Source of the DNA: Pelargonium cotyledonis
Taxonomy: Eukaryota > Streptophyta > Magnoliopsida > Geraniales > Geraniaceae
NCBI GenBank assembly: GCA_036897625.1
Contig: JAYMTA010000769.1
Location: forward strand, 1 to 24,366
DNA: 24,366 nucleotides
Reading direction: 5' to 3'
Positions 7,699 through 20,285 of this stretch are shown here, in pieces. How positions within the stretch are numbered: position 1 is the first letter of the stretch; each line of letters begins with the position of its first letter. The notes under the pieces are model-generated. The model saw only the letters and a list, made by a program, of their open reading frames with translations, was not told where the DNA came from and did not search any database. Made by a program: the position numbers and the translations under genes.

Positions 7699-10600
7699 AT
7701 GAGTGACGAAGGAGAAAGGACTTGCCCACTATGTGCAGAGGAGATGGACTTGACAGATCAACAATTGAAGCCGTGCAAATGTGGTTATGATGTAAGAAAA
7801 TGTGATCCACTTTCTTTTCTATTTAGGTTTAGGTTCCTTGGTGCTGTAGTTATTGTTTATTTATGTTGATGCGGTCAGAACTGTTCATCTCACCTATGCA
7901 GTAATTACCATATATTATGTCTTTGATTTCTTATTCCCATGGCCATGGTTACTTTTGAGCCAAAACAAGTGGTATTTAACTCTCCTTATCTATTAAAGAA
8001 AATTAAGATATTCACTGTGGTTGTTGGATTGTCTTCTGCATTCAACTCCGCTGTGGTTTATGCCTGGCATTCTGTAACTCAATATTCTTGTGCCACTCTT
8101 TGTTGCTATTTTGATGGATATTTCCTCTGTGAAACATGGTTTTATGCATAAACTTGGATGAATGCATCCCAGTTTTTCTGATCCTCTAGTCTTATGACAT
8201 CGCATTTGAACTTTTTGCTATTTGAGTTGTTTGTATATCCAATTTTCTTCTAACATACTAATGAAGATTATTATTAATTTAGAGTAAGCTCTACTGCTGT
8301 AGAATCAACTCAACTCTTTTTCGTAGTAGATTTCTTGAAAACACCAAGTATTGTATGACATGATTATGGACATGGCTTCACTTCTGATGCTCATGATATA
8401 ATTTCCCTACCTCTGTCAAAAAATATATTTTTAATTATCTCAGTTTATGATTCCTTATCCTCTTATATCTTCCTTAGGTTCTACAACTTACACACTAGGC
8501 TCACTTAATTGCTAGATTAGATGGCTCTAGTGTTATCAACTTGATTCCAACTGAATCAGTTGTTTTAGTGTTCTTGATTCAGTTGGCTGGTTGGTAAACA
8601 TGATGGTATGTATTCTGCTATCAAGGTAGTCGGCTTTTTAGCACTTTTTGGTACATGGCTTGGTTGTTCATGTCGTTGGGATCAAGTCTGGCCTGAATTT
8701 CACTTTTATCTATCCTGTTTTAGTTTTCTTTTTAATACAATATTCTTTTATCCTCTATGTAATAAGGATTCTTTCATCCAACCCCAAGCTGTTATTTTTA
8801 CATAAATGCACCGTGTTATCCGAAGCAGTTCTGGACATTGTATATGTATAATCCCTTCTTGCAGTTATTCACGTTCCATTCTAAACCCCTTTTCTTTCTT
8901 CTCTTTTCTTAACTCCTCTCTTGAGACGTATGAAGACATCTATGCTTTCTTGAGTCTTTGTGTTATGGCATAATATATTTTGGGTTGTGTTTGTGATGTT
9001 ATTTATGGATTTTGTACTTTCCATGTTGGAAATTGTACACCATATCCTAGGTTTTTGGTGTTTCTTTCTTAATAACAAAAAAGCTAAGAGGAAAGAGGAG
9101 GATTTGCCTTGGGCTCATGACCTTTTGATGCACGCTACTTTTTCAAGTGCTTGTTTTGTCCTTTTTGTTTTGCTTGTACTATTTATATTTGAATTCTGTT
9201 GCTTCATTTCAGATTTGTGTTTGGTGCTGGCATCACATAATGGACATGGCTGAGAAGGATCAAACAGAGGGCAGGTGTCCTGCATGCCGTGCCCCCTATG
9301 ACAAAGAAAAGATTGTGGGAACTGATGCAAACTGTGAGAGGTTGTTCATGAAAATTGGTTTAGTTGGCATGAAACATTACTTATATTTCTTTTAACTTAA
9401 AGAAAAATTCACAGATTGGTGGCTGAGATCAGTTCGGAGAGAAAAGTTAAGTCTCAGAAGACTAAGACCAAAACATCTGAGGGAAGAAAGCAACTCAGCA
9501 GTGTAAGAGTGATTCAAAGAAACCTTGTCTACATAGTTGGGTTGCCTCTTAATCTTGCAGATGAAGATGTAATTCCTCTTTTTTCTCTGTAAATGCACAT
9601 TTGATTATGCTTTTTGCATATTTGTAAATACATATATCTCAACCAGTGACTGGATGTCTTAATGTAGCTTCTCCAGCGCAGAGAGTATTTTGGTCAGTAT
9701 GGTAAAGTTTTAAAAGTTTCTATGTCACGTACGGCAACCGGCGCTATTCAACAGTTTCCAAATAGCACTTGTAGTGTGTAAGTTCAAATACCTTACGCAG
9801 ACTTTGAAAATTTTCATGCTTCAATGCAGTACTATTCTTGATGTCAGGTTACTATTGCTGGGTTTATATCACTTGTATGATGTTTGTGTTTATGTTGCCT
9901 CTCTTTCTCTTTTAACATTTGTTTTTTTTTATTTTCCATTTTTGTTAACCAGATATATAACTTACGCAAAAGAGGAGGAAGCAGTTCGTTGTATTCAATG
10001 TGTACATGGGTTTATCTTGGATGGTAGATCTTTGAGGTATGCTTATTTTTCTATGAATGGACCTTTTGTATGATGAGTTTCATATTTTTCTTCTTCTTAG
10101 GTCGTTTTGCTAATTGTTTCAGAGCATGCTTTGGAACCACAAAGTATTGTCATGCATGGCTGAGGAATGTGGTATGATCTTTAGATACACAATGATAGTA
10201 TAAAATATACAGCTCAAATACAATTTCATATCTTAGTCAGCATTGAATTTCTGTTGATTCCAGGCTTGTGCAAATCCTGATTGTCTATATTTGCATGAAG
10301 TTGGTTCACAAGAGGATAGTTTCACTAAAAATGAAATTATTTCTGCGTACACAAGGTATATTTAAAAGTCTTTGCTGCTTAAGTTCCAAGTCCTCTATTT
10401 TTTCCCAATTCTTGATATTCTTGTCTCTGATGAATATAGGCATTGGCTATCATTGTATTCTCTCCATTATTGTTTCAGGTTCTACTAAAATTTCTAACTG
10501 TAAATTGATTCTCTATAATCTTCTTATAGCATTTTCCCTACAAGTACACACAGAGGTCTTGCACAAAACTATCACTTTAAACCTTCTGTCAGCTGATAAA

Positions 10601-13600
10601 ATGACTCAATTATTATTGTTATTGTTCTTGCTATGGTGCCTTTTCTTGGCGTTACTTGTATGGAATATTTTCCTGCGAAGCTAGAGTGTGTTATTAAGTC
10701 CGTGGTATTTCATTGAATGATTAATTAACCTGCATAGTGGATTTGGAGTAGAGTACAACTAATCATAGTTGCTACAAACACTCTCCAAAGACGTTCAGGA
10801 AGTGTATTGCCTCCTCCAGCTGATGATTGTTACAACAGCAGTTCTGCATCCCCGGGAAAGCCTATTTCTAAAAATAACGTAAGTCTTGAGCCTTTTTTGC
10901 AACTCTTGTGACCTGTATTTCACCCCAAAGTGCTATGATTTATACTATATATGGATGTTTGAGTATCTGTGAGCTTATGTACATAACAAACGGTTTGCAT
11001 ATGGTCACTTGGCCAATAGTACCGAGCTGTGATGCATATACTAACTTTGCTTGCTAGTCTGTTGTGTCAATTTATTTGTTTTTAATTACACTAGTCTAGT
11101 AAAGTTTAGTCACGATTTTACTCTAGGTTACCGATACTCTCTATGATTAAATTACCAAGTTGTGTTTCATTTTAAATTTTTTGGTGGCTACGTCTATCTG
11201 GCAGTATATTTTCTCTTGAAGTATGCCTATGTTAATTCATGTTACTTTAGTTAAAAGAATGTATCTTTCTTGATACGTTGAGATTGTGTAAAGAAATATG
11301 CAATGCATGCAAGCTTGTGTAATTTAGTGACATTGTTTTGTGGGTAAAGTTTTAGTATCATTGTGATCTCATCTTTTTGTTTTTGTTGACCTGTTTGTGT
11401 TTGTTTTTTGTCTGTTGTTGCCAGACTACAACTACAATTGCTAGAGGTTCTCCTCCCAATGGAAATTCTGGCAGATCTGCTGCTCTTCCTGCTGCAGCTG
11501 CCTGGTATTTTATGCCTCGTCTATAGTCTTAAATTGCTATTTGTTAGTCACTGGTGCTTAACATTCTTAATACTCTGTGCAGGGGGACACGATCTTCAAA
11601 TTGCCAGCCGTCTGCTGCAAGTTTAGCATGTTCAAATGGACCTGCCAAACCTAAAATTGATGCAAATAGTGCTACATCAGCACTTTCTATTGCTGTTGCA
11701 AGCACAGCTCAGACCTCTATGTTACCTAATAATGTAGGAAAGAAGCCGGCACTGGATGAAAGTCACATAATACTTGGAAAAGCTAAATCAGAATCTATAA
11801 AATCTTTCAACCATGTCAGTGTGGATAATCAAACTGCTATGCCAGAGAAATCTTCAACACATGATGGAGGCACTTCGGCGATGACTAGGAATGGCCAATT
11901 ATCTTCTGTATCTGTGTTGAAGGACAATGATAGAAGATCTAGTCATCCCCAAAATAGTACAGCTTCTTTTGACTATTCTGAGCCTCCTTCTGGGTCCGGT
12001 ACCAAAAAAGATGATATAACTGATGGGAAGATTGATAGTATGTGTTCTGATTTGTCATCCATGAGCGTTGATAGAAATTTTAGTGAGCATTCTGGTGTAA
12101 GTATATCTAATTCATTTACTGACCAACGATTGACTAAACCTGCATTTAGTCAAGGCTCAGAACAATATTACACAGAGCAATACAAAGAACCTACAGCTTC
12201 ACCTGGAACTACAAAATCTGCTAATGCAAAATCTACTACATCTGATGTAGTTTGTGTTTCCTCAGAACAATCTGATTGGATATTCGATTCAGATACTAGA
12301 ATCTCAAAGACATGTTTTGAAGTTGAAGAGGATATATTATCCTTTGATAGTCAAAGACTCAAGGATCCAGAAGTTGTGAATCACTCAACTTATTTGCCGA
12401 ATGCTGCTAATCTGATGCTTGTTTCAAATCTTTCTAGATCTCATTCTTTACAACAAAGTGAGGTTTCTGGTGCTGTAAATTTAAATGCTGATCCTCTTTT
12501 TGTAGATAGGAATCTTATTGTCAGGCAATATTTATATGCACCTAATGTTTCTGCAACATCTAATGGACACCTGGGACACCGAGAGAATTCTTCTAGTGAT
12601 GCCGCTCTAAATAGGACAGTAGAACATTCCTATTTAATACCTAATGATGGAAATCGGATGCACATGGATAGATCACAGATTGGTGCATCAAATGTTAATG
12701 GCATCATCGTAGATAAAGGAGAGAGCAGTATCATCTCGAACATATTATCGATGGATTTTGATACCTGGGATGACTCCTTAACTTCATCTCAGACTTTGGC
12801 TAAGTTACTTGGTGATACTGATAAACAGTCTGGCTCTCTCAAACTTTCAAGTCCTTGGAAAGCAAAAAATAGTAATCAATCCCGGTTCTCCTTTGCAAGG
12901 CAAGAGGAATCTAGTAATCAAGTATTTGATGATGACCCTTCATTTAGTGGTATTGGTCAGTTGAACAGAAATAGGTCTTTCAGTCAGAACATTGCTGAAA
13001 ACAGAGATTCATTTTTTGAGAAGCCTGGTTTGAGCAATGATTTCTCTTATAGTAAATATGAAGAGTTTGATAATCTTGCCAGCAGCCACTCTGCTTTCTC
13101 TTCTAATAAGCTTAACAGTGAGTGCCCTTTTTTTTTTCTTCTTCCCTTTCTTTGGTATGGGATTTATATTTCTTGCTCTGTGACTTATATACCTTTTTGG
13201 CAAAACCTTACAAAGTATTTTTTTCCTTTATGAGTTTCAATTAATCAAGTATGCTTTTAAATTGCGAAACAGTGGTAAGGTTGTATTTGTCATTCTACAT
13301 TTTCTGCTTATTGACCGATTCATATGATTTTGATTTTATCAGACTTTAGGTTTTATTTTGCTAGGCGTGCTTGTATTTGAATGAGATCAGTATTATGGTG
13401 TTTTGCTAAGTGATAATAATTAACGTTGATTCAAACCTGTGTGGTTTTATGTGTGAAATCATCACATTTTATTTAATTGTTCTTGATCTCCGTTTGCAGA
13501 ACATAAAGCTCGTCCTAATGTTTTGTATTGTGTGCTGCCCATAAGCTTGCAATGGTGCTTACTGCTTTGATCAATTCTCACCCTAATTTTTTTGGCAATG

Positions 13601-14169
13601 TTTGTAGCTGTTTCAAGAGGTCAAATTTCTGCCCCACCTGGGTTCTCAGTGCCCAGCAGAGCACCACCACCGGGCTTTTCCTCTCATGGGAGAATGGACC
13701 AGTCTTTTGACTCTATGTCTGGTATGCTTACCAGTGATATTCATGATGTCCCTATAGTTGGTTCTTGCTGATTTTAGTTAATTGCAATTTCACTGCTTAT
13801 AAATTTGTAGAGAATCATATGCCGGACACCTCTTCCACATTGAGAAATACATATACATCACCATCAACTGGAAATGCTTGTAGCACTGGAGATATTGAGT
13901 TTATGGATCCTGCAATTTTGGCAGTTGGTAAAGGGAGGCTTCAAAGCGGGTTTAGCAATGCAGGCTTAGATATGAGATCGAATTTCACTCAGTTTAGTGC
14001 ATTTGAAAATGAAGCCAGACTTCAGTTGCTGATGCAGAGATCTGTTTCCCAGCCGCAGAACCTAAGATATCCTGGTATTGGCGACAGTTATTCTCTTAAT
14101 GATTCATATGGAGTTTCTTCAAGGTTTATGGATCATTCCCATGTAAATTCTCATTCTCCTTACCCATAG
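7699..14169 (+). CDS. NOT4: NOT4-like RING/RRM/C3H protein (CCR4-NOT subunit), ending at a premature TAG
   Basis: Twelve coding exons with GT-AG junctions and consistent phase: 7699-7791, 9213-9340, 9415-9568, 9668-9777, 9953-10036, 10123-10171, 10264-10355, 10749-10878, 11425-11504, 11583-13117, 13608-13721, 13811-14169. This gives 975 residues. The N-terminus is a C4C4 RING (Cys 9, 12, 26, 28, 33, 36, 53, 56) typical of CNOT4/NOT4 E3 ligases. An RRM follows at about 110-197 ('NLVYIVGLP' start), then a C3H finger (C199, C208, C213, H217). The long Ser/Asn-rich remainder is encoded mostly by the 1.5-kb exon, with the plant block 'ISAPPGFSVPSRAPPPGFSS'. NOT4 ubiquitinates partners within CCR4-NOT and links RNA decay with translation quality control. 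TAG at 14167-14169 interrupts the conserved block 'DGWNEVQSGNN...RTFGM', which stays open to TGA at 14377-14379 (1045 residues in all). A CAG-to-TAG change fits. The exon 11/12 junction could include a 30-nt microexon at 13500-13529, but direct splicing gives better continuity (NKLN-TVSRGQ). Confidence 0.9.
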
Positions 14170-14379
14170 CTGTCTCTCCAGCAACAATCCAGAAATGCAG
14201 TAACGTCAAATGGCCTCTGGGATGGGTGGAATGAGGTTCAGAGCGGAAACAATTTGGGTATAGCTGAACTACTTAGAAATGAGAGACTGGGATTTAACAA
14301 GTTTTATAATGGTTATGAGGATTCTAAGTATCGGATGCCCAGTTCAGGCGATATGTATAACCGGACATTTGGGATGTGA
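14170..14379 (+). pseudogene. NOT4 C-terminal tail downstream of the premature stop
   Basis: In the same frame as the NOT4 exon and directly after its TAG, 69 codons continue without interruption: 'LSLQQQSRN', 'GLWDGWNEVQSGNNLGIAE', 'LLRNERLGFNKFYNGYEDSK', then 'MYNRTFGM' and TGA at 14377-14379. This matches the conserved end of plant NOT4 proteins as I remember it, so it was coding until recently. A 29-nt intron (gtaaat to catag, 14141-14169) would remove the stop, but it is far below plant intron minimum size and the lengths do not keep frame. Confidence 0.8.
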
Positions 14380-14900
14380 TTTTCATCCGAATGATATCTT
14401 ATGCTCGGTTGGCAATGGGTTAACAGATCAGAGAAATGGCCTATTGAGGAAAAAAGACGAGTGTCTCATAACTTGGTTTGTTGGGCTGCCTGATGAAGGA
14501 TAAAACTCCCAAAATGCAGGGTTGTGGAGAACCTGCAGGTAAAGAGTTTCATTCCTTGTTTTATAAGAATGCTATTCAATTCTATCTTGCATTTGCAGTT
14601 TTTTTGCCCTACTTTTCGTGTTGTGCTATTATTATGCATTTTCTCTGGTGGATGATTTTCGCTTCCAATCTCTCGTGCATCACATTGTCGATTGCGTTAA
14701 AATTGCATTTTGTTGCAGGTGAAGTAAACGTTCGGCATATATGAAAAAGACGGGAAGATGTTTGGAATGGTGTAAATGATACGAGCGAGCTAGTCTTCCA
14801 TGAGTGTTCTGCTCCTTGAGTACAGCAATGAGTACAATTTTATTGTTGCTCTGTTTATAAACGTATAAACTTTTTTGAAGTAAAAATCTCTTTTTTTTTC
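14380..14900 (+). other. 3' UTR of the NOT4-like gene with a 3' UTR intron
   Basis: Beyond the ancestral stop a 180-nt intron is well formed: donor ctgcag|gtaaag with the last exon base at 14538, and acceptor ttgttgcag ending at 14718. Transcription probably ends around 14850-14900, where AT-rich sequence with near-canonical 'aataa'-like signals occurs. The junction lies 159 nt after the ancestral stop and 369 nt after the premature TAG. Both are beyond the ~50-nt limit above which an exon junction complex can trigger nonsense-mediated decay. Confidence 0.6.
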
Positions 14901-15420
14901 TTCTTCATATAAACCTTTTAGCTTATTAAAATGTAAGACTCAGTATGAACTTTACTCGTGAATTGATTGCATATAATATATGGAGGGAAAAAAATCTTCA
15001 GAAGCTTTTGGTATATTAAATTAGCACAATTTTCTGGGCTTTTGGGCTATTTTGAGGTATTGTCTTCTTCAGAATCTTATCAAAATGTAAAGAAGAGGAT
15101 CTCTTTATGTACCTACACACATGTATATTGCATGTAGGCTGACACGGCGAATTCTTAGTTACAAAATTATTCTCTCTTCAAAAGTGATATAATGCACGTC
15201 TCAGTCCATATGTTGTATACATGTATGTAGGTACATGAACAATGTTATCTGTAAATTTGAATTTGGGTTGTGTAATGTCAGTAGCCACATCAGCTGCTCC
15301 TGTTCTTGCTTGTATGCCCTCACCCACACAAACACATTGATCTCAATTCAATGGGATTTGGTTGGTTGTTGGTTGTACTCTGTATAAAATAAATATCTTT
15401 AGGTGAATCATAAATTTCAC
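14900..15420. other. Intergenic DNA with a 130-nt foldback
   Basis: No gene is seen. A 21-bp inverted repeat with one mismatch (15107-15127 and 15216-15236; core atgtacctac / gtaggtacat) encloses an 88-nt loop with weak further pairing. No target duplication is evident. It could be a small MITE remnant or a terminator-like structure past the NOT4 poly(A) region. Confidence 0.5.
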
Positions 15421-17160
15421 TCTTCCTCTCAAAATAAGTAGTTCACATTTTTGCTTTGAAAAGAATGAGAACTTAGATAGTATGATATATATACTTTTGT
15501 ATCTTCATTATGATTATGTTTTATATCCTTACTATTATGAAATGGGCGTTGTTAAATAACCGATTTCAAAATGAGTTTTCTACGTGACAAATGACTTCTA
15601 TTGAGAGTTTTGATACGTACCCACACAAAAGTTGGATAAAATTGAAGAGATCATGACACGTATTGGTTAATGTGTCTCAATCAGTACCACACAATATTAA
15701 TTAAAGAAATGACAAAGGAAAAGAGTGAACCCCACCAACAATGCAACCTTGTAAGGATATTAAACTCACATAAATACAACATATCATTTCCACCAAACCC
15801 AACCCAAGCTACTACAATAATTTGAAGGATAGACCCACCAATAAGGCAATAAACAATAACGCAATATAATTGGAGATAGAGACGATCATCTGAATTTGAA
15901 TTCGAATTTGCACAATTCCAATATTTTTTTCATTTTTTGTCTGATCCAAATGTAATATAATCGATTTTAAATTGTATCAGATTTTTCTTATAAATCTACA
16001 AATCTAAACAATAAAACACATTTTGAGCTTAAAACTCAAACCCGATTTGTCAACTTTGATATGAGAAGAAGAAGAAGATGACATATGAACCCAAGGGTAC
16101 ATAGTGGCGCAGTTGACAACAAAAACTGCGAGAGTGACAAAAACGTTTTCGTTTGATTTTCACTCAACACACTCCTAATAAGATAAATGAGATCTAATTG
16201 TAACTTATTATCGAATGAGAATTAGTTTGTATATAGTATAAGACTTCAAAGTGTCAACCGCTTATTTACGAGTCCGTTCAAAAACCTTGTGCTTGAGACA
16301 AGAAAAAAATAAGACAGATGGAGATCATAAAAATCCAAGTGGGTTAGGTTTGGGGTCCACCACGTGGCAAAACCAACACTAATAAACAAAGCAGCAGCCA
16401 GAAAGGTGCGATTGTACAGAAGCTATTGAATAGAAGAAGCAGTGAATGATATGAAACTGTTACAGAAGCAGTGGCATAAATATTTCTGAGCTGAGTTGTT
16501 GATTTCATTACAATATGTTTCATGGGAGTAGCCAACTTTGTGGAAACCAAACCTCTCTTGTCTCCTCTCTTGTCTTGGTGCCTTCATTAAACTACTCAAA
16601 ACTAGCTATGTAACCAGAAACTTATAAACAATTACACTACCATTAACCAATATATAGTACCATACAATCATAAATATCATTAAAGAAACTTTTTTGTTCC
16701 TTTCCATGTAAATGTAGAGTAAAAGGTAAATTTGATTTACGTTAAATCTTATTCTCGTATTTATGAGACAACTTTAGTGGAAAGAAAAAGAAAAATTCTA
16801 TATGATGTGATAATAAGACAAGAAAATGTAAAAGTTAAAATGATACCAACACTTCACTATCTTCCTCACAAAAAAAGAAAGCAAGAAAGATTGAAATTGC
16901 ATCATTTCAAGATATGAAAAACTCTAAAGCATTAAGTATCACATAAAGGAAAGATGAACATAAAGTATTAAAGAAGAAGAAGAAGAAGAAATAAAAAATA
17001 TTCTTGAACCTTTCTTGACTAAGAAATGTACAAGATTGACAGGAATGTAGGTTACCATGTAATTGAATGAATAATTTTTCAAAAACATGTGCATAATTAG
17101 ATAAGGAAAGTTGGAATTCCCGTTAAAAAATAAACCATGTAAATCACATTGAATCACCAA
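15421..17160. other. AT-rich intergenic DNA, no supported gene
   Basis: The short open frames here lack domains. Simple repeats occur at 16064-16078 (GAA) and 16971-16990 (AAG). A composite G-box/TCP-like element (ggggtccaccacgtggc) lies at 16352-16368, but no promoter can be assigned to it. Confidence 0.5.
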
Positions 17161-17420
17161 CAGATTTTGTGACATAATTAATGACTGTTGCAAATGTTTT
17201 TCTCGCAATTTTACACTATAAGATTTGCGAGAGCTTATTTTTGCGGGAATACGAAGCACCAAAACGTGAAGAAATTTACGACGAATTGTACCTAACAATT
17301 TGGTCGCTATCAAGGTACAATTTAAGACGAAATAGTCCATCACAAGTTTCAATGAAGAGTAAATTAATGACGAACTAAATCTTTTTATGTCATTTCGCGG
17401 TGAAATTTTTGTCACAAATT
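17161..17420. repeat. Possible decayed CACTA-like element fragment
   Basis: Motifs resemble those of the 5032-5302 MITE: 'ttttgtgacata' at about 17165 and 'aaatttttgtcacaa' at about 17403, the latter shared exactly with 5065-5079. Between them are several 'cgacgaa' and 'ttgcgag' phrases typical of degenerate subterminal repeats. A 'cactata' at 17214 has a 'tatagtg' partner at 17482, but the flanking triplets (TTA and AAT) do not match, so no boundaries are claimed. Confidence 0.25.
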
Positions 17421-19100
17421 TCAAATACTCTTGTGTGGGAATCATATTGGCCTTGGTTTAAATTAAATTCAAATGTTAATATATAGTGAATTGTTATGGC
17501 TGAAAAATAAAAATTATCACTTTTGACCCATTGGTGTAAGTGGAAGTAGACTTCAAAAGCAAAGTACATTGTCTTCCAATCCAACCCAATCTAGTCCAAT
17601 TATTCAGCATATATGGGTTGTTGCATACTTCATCTTCCTTTCTTTATATGCAACATCAAAACTATTGTTCTAGTGCTTTCCATTCAAGTATAATGGTTTA
17701 GTTGGATTCTATGACACTAGAGCCCAATCATGAGATACTAAAGTTGTGTGAGGGAATGAGATATTTAATCGATGAGAGTACCATGCTCAGCTCATTGATT
17801 CTTATATAAAATGTTTTCATTTTCTTCGATTAATGTAGAAGATGTTTTATTATTTGTTGTTTACGGTAAATAAAAAATACGAGTATCATATATAAACAAA
17901 AATTCAAACAAAAAAATCAATGTATTGAATAAACTTTATTTAAATAAACTTTATTAAAATTATAAATAAATAATAACATGTTGCAAATAAATGAAAGAAA
18001 AACCTCCCAAAACACAAAATTTGGTTTTGTGGAAAAGAACTAGAGGGTACCTAAAACATCCCAATAAAGAGTGAATACCAAGGAAAAATTAGGAGTAGCT
18101 CTAGTGGAGTGGAATGGACCATTTTGGCTTTATTTCTAAATTTAGTTGGTGTTTCCTATTTTGAATAAAGTAAGGAAATAAAGGGTCTTTGAATTTAAGA
18201 GTTCCTATCACAATTCAAAAAATGGTTCACAACCACACAAAGCTGAAGATTGGGTATTATAGATAGAGTGGGCAATGGGGATCTCCTCATCTCCTATCTA
18301 TCCTTAAAAGATAAATTCCCATTCATGAACTGTCCTCTTTTGAGCTTTAATTAGATCACATGCCTTTATTTTTTTCATTTATGATTTGACATTTATCTCT
18401 CTAAATTAAACTTATAAATGACTTCAAGCTTTACACCAATTTGGCCCACGGAGTATTGATATAAATTCCAAGCATAAAGATAACTTTGAGTCAATATTTG
18501 CAAGTTTAGAGACAAATTTGAGTTGAATAAAATCAGGGACCAAATACGATTGAAATGCGAAAGTTCTTGGGTTAAAAGAATTTGGGGCTAAGTTAGGTCG
18601 AACCACAAAATTTCAAAAGCAAAATTTTACATTTTACCTTTTAAAAATTTAAAAATTTAAAAATATCTAAGGTCAAATTGAAAATTTTAGTTAATTATGT
18701 AGTTAAGATTTCAATGTTAAAATTTAGGACCATTTGGGGTTGAATTACAAATAAGTTAGTTAATGGGGTAAATTTGAATGTTAGGATAGTTTGTGGGCAA
18801 AATATTAATTTTAGGAATACATATAGTTTAATCACAAAATTAGTTAAGTTTAGGAGACAATTTTGAATTTTACAATAATTTAGGTAATGCTACGCGTAAA
18901 AGTTTGAATAATAATGAAAATGAAGAGGCACCACATGATACCTTCACCCAAGAGACCACGTCATATCCAAGCTTCATCGAGTTATAAGAGCATACCAATC
19001 CAATGTCGAGATGAAACCGAGTGACTAAAGTCATCTTGCATGTGCACCTTTTTCACAATCATTTTTCATGTCTAAAAGAATTGTGGATCAGGCTCCAAAA
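17421..19100. other. AT-rich intergenic DNA with faint repeat traces
   Basis: No gene is supported. 17930-17960 has two copies of 'aaataaacttta'. 18640-18665 is a short tandem of 'tttaaaaa'. From 18480 to 18860, phrases such as 'ggaccaaat', 'ggaccatttggggttgaatta' (split copies) and 'aggagacaa' recur, like old dispersed plant repeats. I could not define ends or a class. Confidence 0.4.
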
Positions 19101-19111
19101 GAGCCTCTCTC

Positions 19112-19195
19112 ATGTCATAAGAAAATTTTAGACTTTTATTATGTCATAAAAAAAATTATCGACTTCATACCATGTCAAAGAGAAAATCAATCATC
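19112..19195. repeat. Imperfect tandem repeat, about 30-bp units
   Basis: Three units start with 'atgtcataagaaaa', 'atgtcataaaaaaa' and 'atgtcaaagagaaa' at 19112, 19141 and 19172, with 29- and 31-bp spacing. A possible fourth, more diverged unit ('catgtctaaaagaa') starts near 19068. The middle of the first two units also matches (tta-gactt / atc-gactt). Non-coding. Confidence 0.55.
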
Positions 19196-20285
19196 TCTCT
19201 TTATTTAATTCTTATTCTCTACAAAACCACAAGCGTACATCACAAGAACTGTTAACCTTTTCTCCATATTTTGTCTCCTTAAGATTCCACCATATTACAA
19301 GAAAAGTCATCATCTTTTCTTCATACTTCTCAACGTCGCAACCTATCCGAGTCACCTCCAAGGTCCCTGCCTCGACGGTTAATTGCCTCCAACTCTCCAA
19401 AGTCAACTTATTATTAGTATTATAATTAGTATTGTAGTACAATAAATAAACAGGCTGTTTGATCCTATGAATTCGTATATCCGAGGCTTAATTTAGAAAG
19501 TCGACAAAGAGCATGCAAAAACACAAGTTGTCTTGGCGGCTCCACCAATGAAAAACTAAGCTTATCACTATTATTAGCATCCTTCTCCAAACCTAAACCT
19601 AATATTGGGTCCATTTGTGAACCGGCAAATGCCGGTTCCTCCATATGATTTGATTTTGACGTTACGATGATAAAATTAAGGCCCATCCAACCACCAATCG
19701 ACAATAACATTAGATTCCATCGATCATGCCCAATCAATCTCTTTGTGTCTCCTATTGCTTACGTGTCTCTTCCCCCACCATTGATTTCCCAAGGACCCAT
19801 ATCACTTATTTTAGTGCTGTATGCACCCTCCCCCACCCAATTATATTCACATTTTTTGCAACGTTTCTTTCATTTTTTTTTTTATAATGGTAGAGAGAGT
19901 TTTGCCGCTCTTATGAGTTTTCGTTTTCGGTTCGAATAAAAATTAGTCTGAGTATGACATGCATGGCTTGAAGGCGCCAATCTCGTGCTCGCGTATCCGC
20001 TTCAGAAACCTCGTGGTTAAACTAAGTAAAAATCTATTATATTACTGCATATGTGAATTTTCAAGAGATCAATCGTGTGTAATTGTATTCTCTTACATCT
20101 ATCTCTCTATCAACATTGGAGTCATTGTATTCAACACTTGTGTGATCAAAGAACAAGTTTGGTAGTGTATGGTGATCACTATTTGGATCATACAATGAAT
20201 ATGAAATGAAAGAGCAACAGTTTAGTTAGCTATGAACCTTTCACAACTAAAAAACATACACATGATGGAGTGATCTAAGCAAACT
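19196..20285. other. Intergenic DNA and probable 3' UTR of the RAP2-7-like gene
   Basis: No separate gene is supported; the open frames at 19212-19442, 19465-19737 and 19667-19939 show no family features. A perfect 8-bp palindrome (gaaccggc-aaat-gccggttc) lies at 19619-19638. The 3' UTR of the minus-strand AP2-type gene should occupy part of about 19950-20285, but I cannot place its end. Confidence 0.4.

Noticed and set aside
13500-13529. Possible 30-nt microexon in NOT4
   Set aside because: It keeps phase using a gtgtgc donor, but joining exon 13117 directly to 13608 also keeps phase and gives the conserved reading (NKLNTVSRGQ).
14141-14169. Potential tiny intron (gtaaat to catag) removing the NOT4 stop
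   Set aside because: Only 29 nt, well below functional plant intron size, and not a multiple of three, so it would shift frame.
17214-17488. Element bounded by cactata and tatagtg
   Set aside because: Flanking triplets differ (TTA and AAT), so there is no target duplication to support a CACTA insertion with these ends.
19465-19737. 90-residue minus-strand open frame between the genes
   Set aside because: No recognisable motif, no splice or promoter context, and overlapped by an equally long frame on the other strand.
19925-19935. ggttcgaat, like a tRNA T-loop box
   Set aside because: No A box, acceptor stem or other arms nearby.
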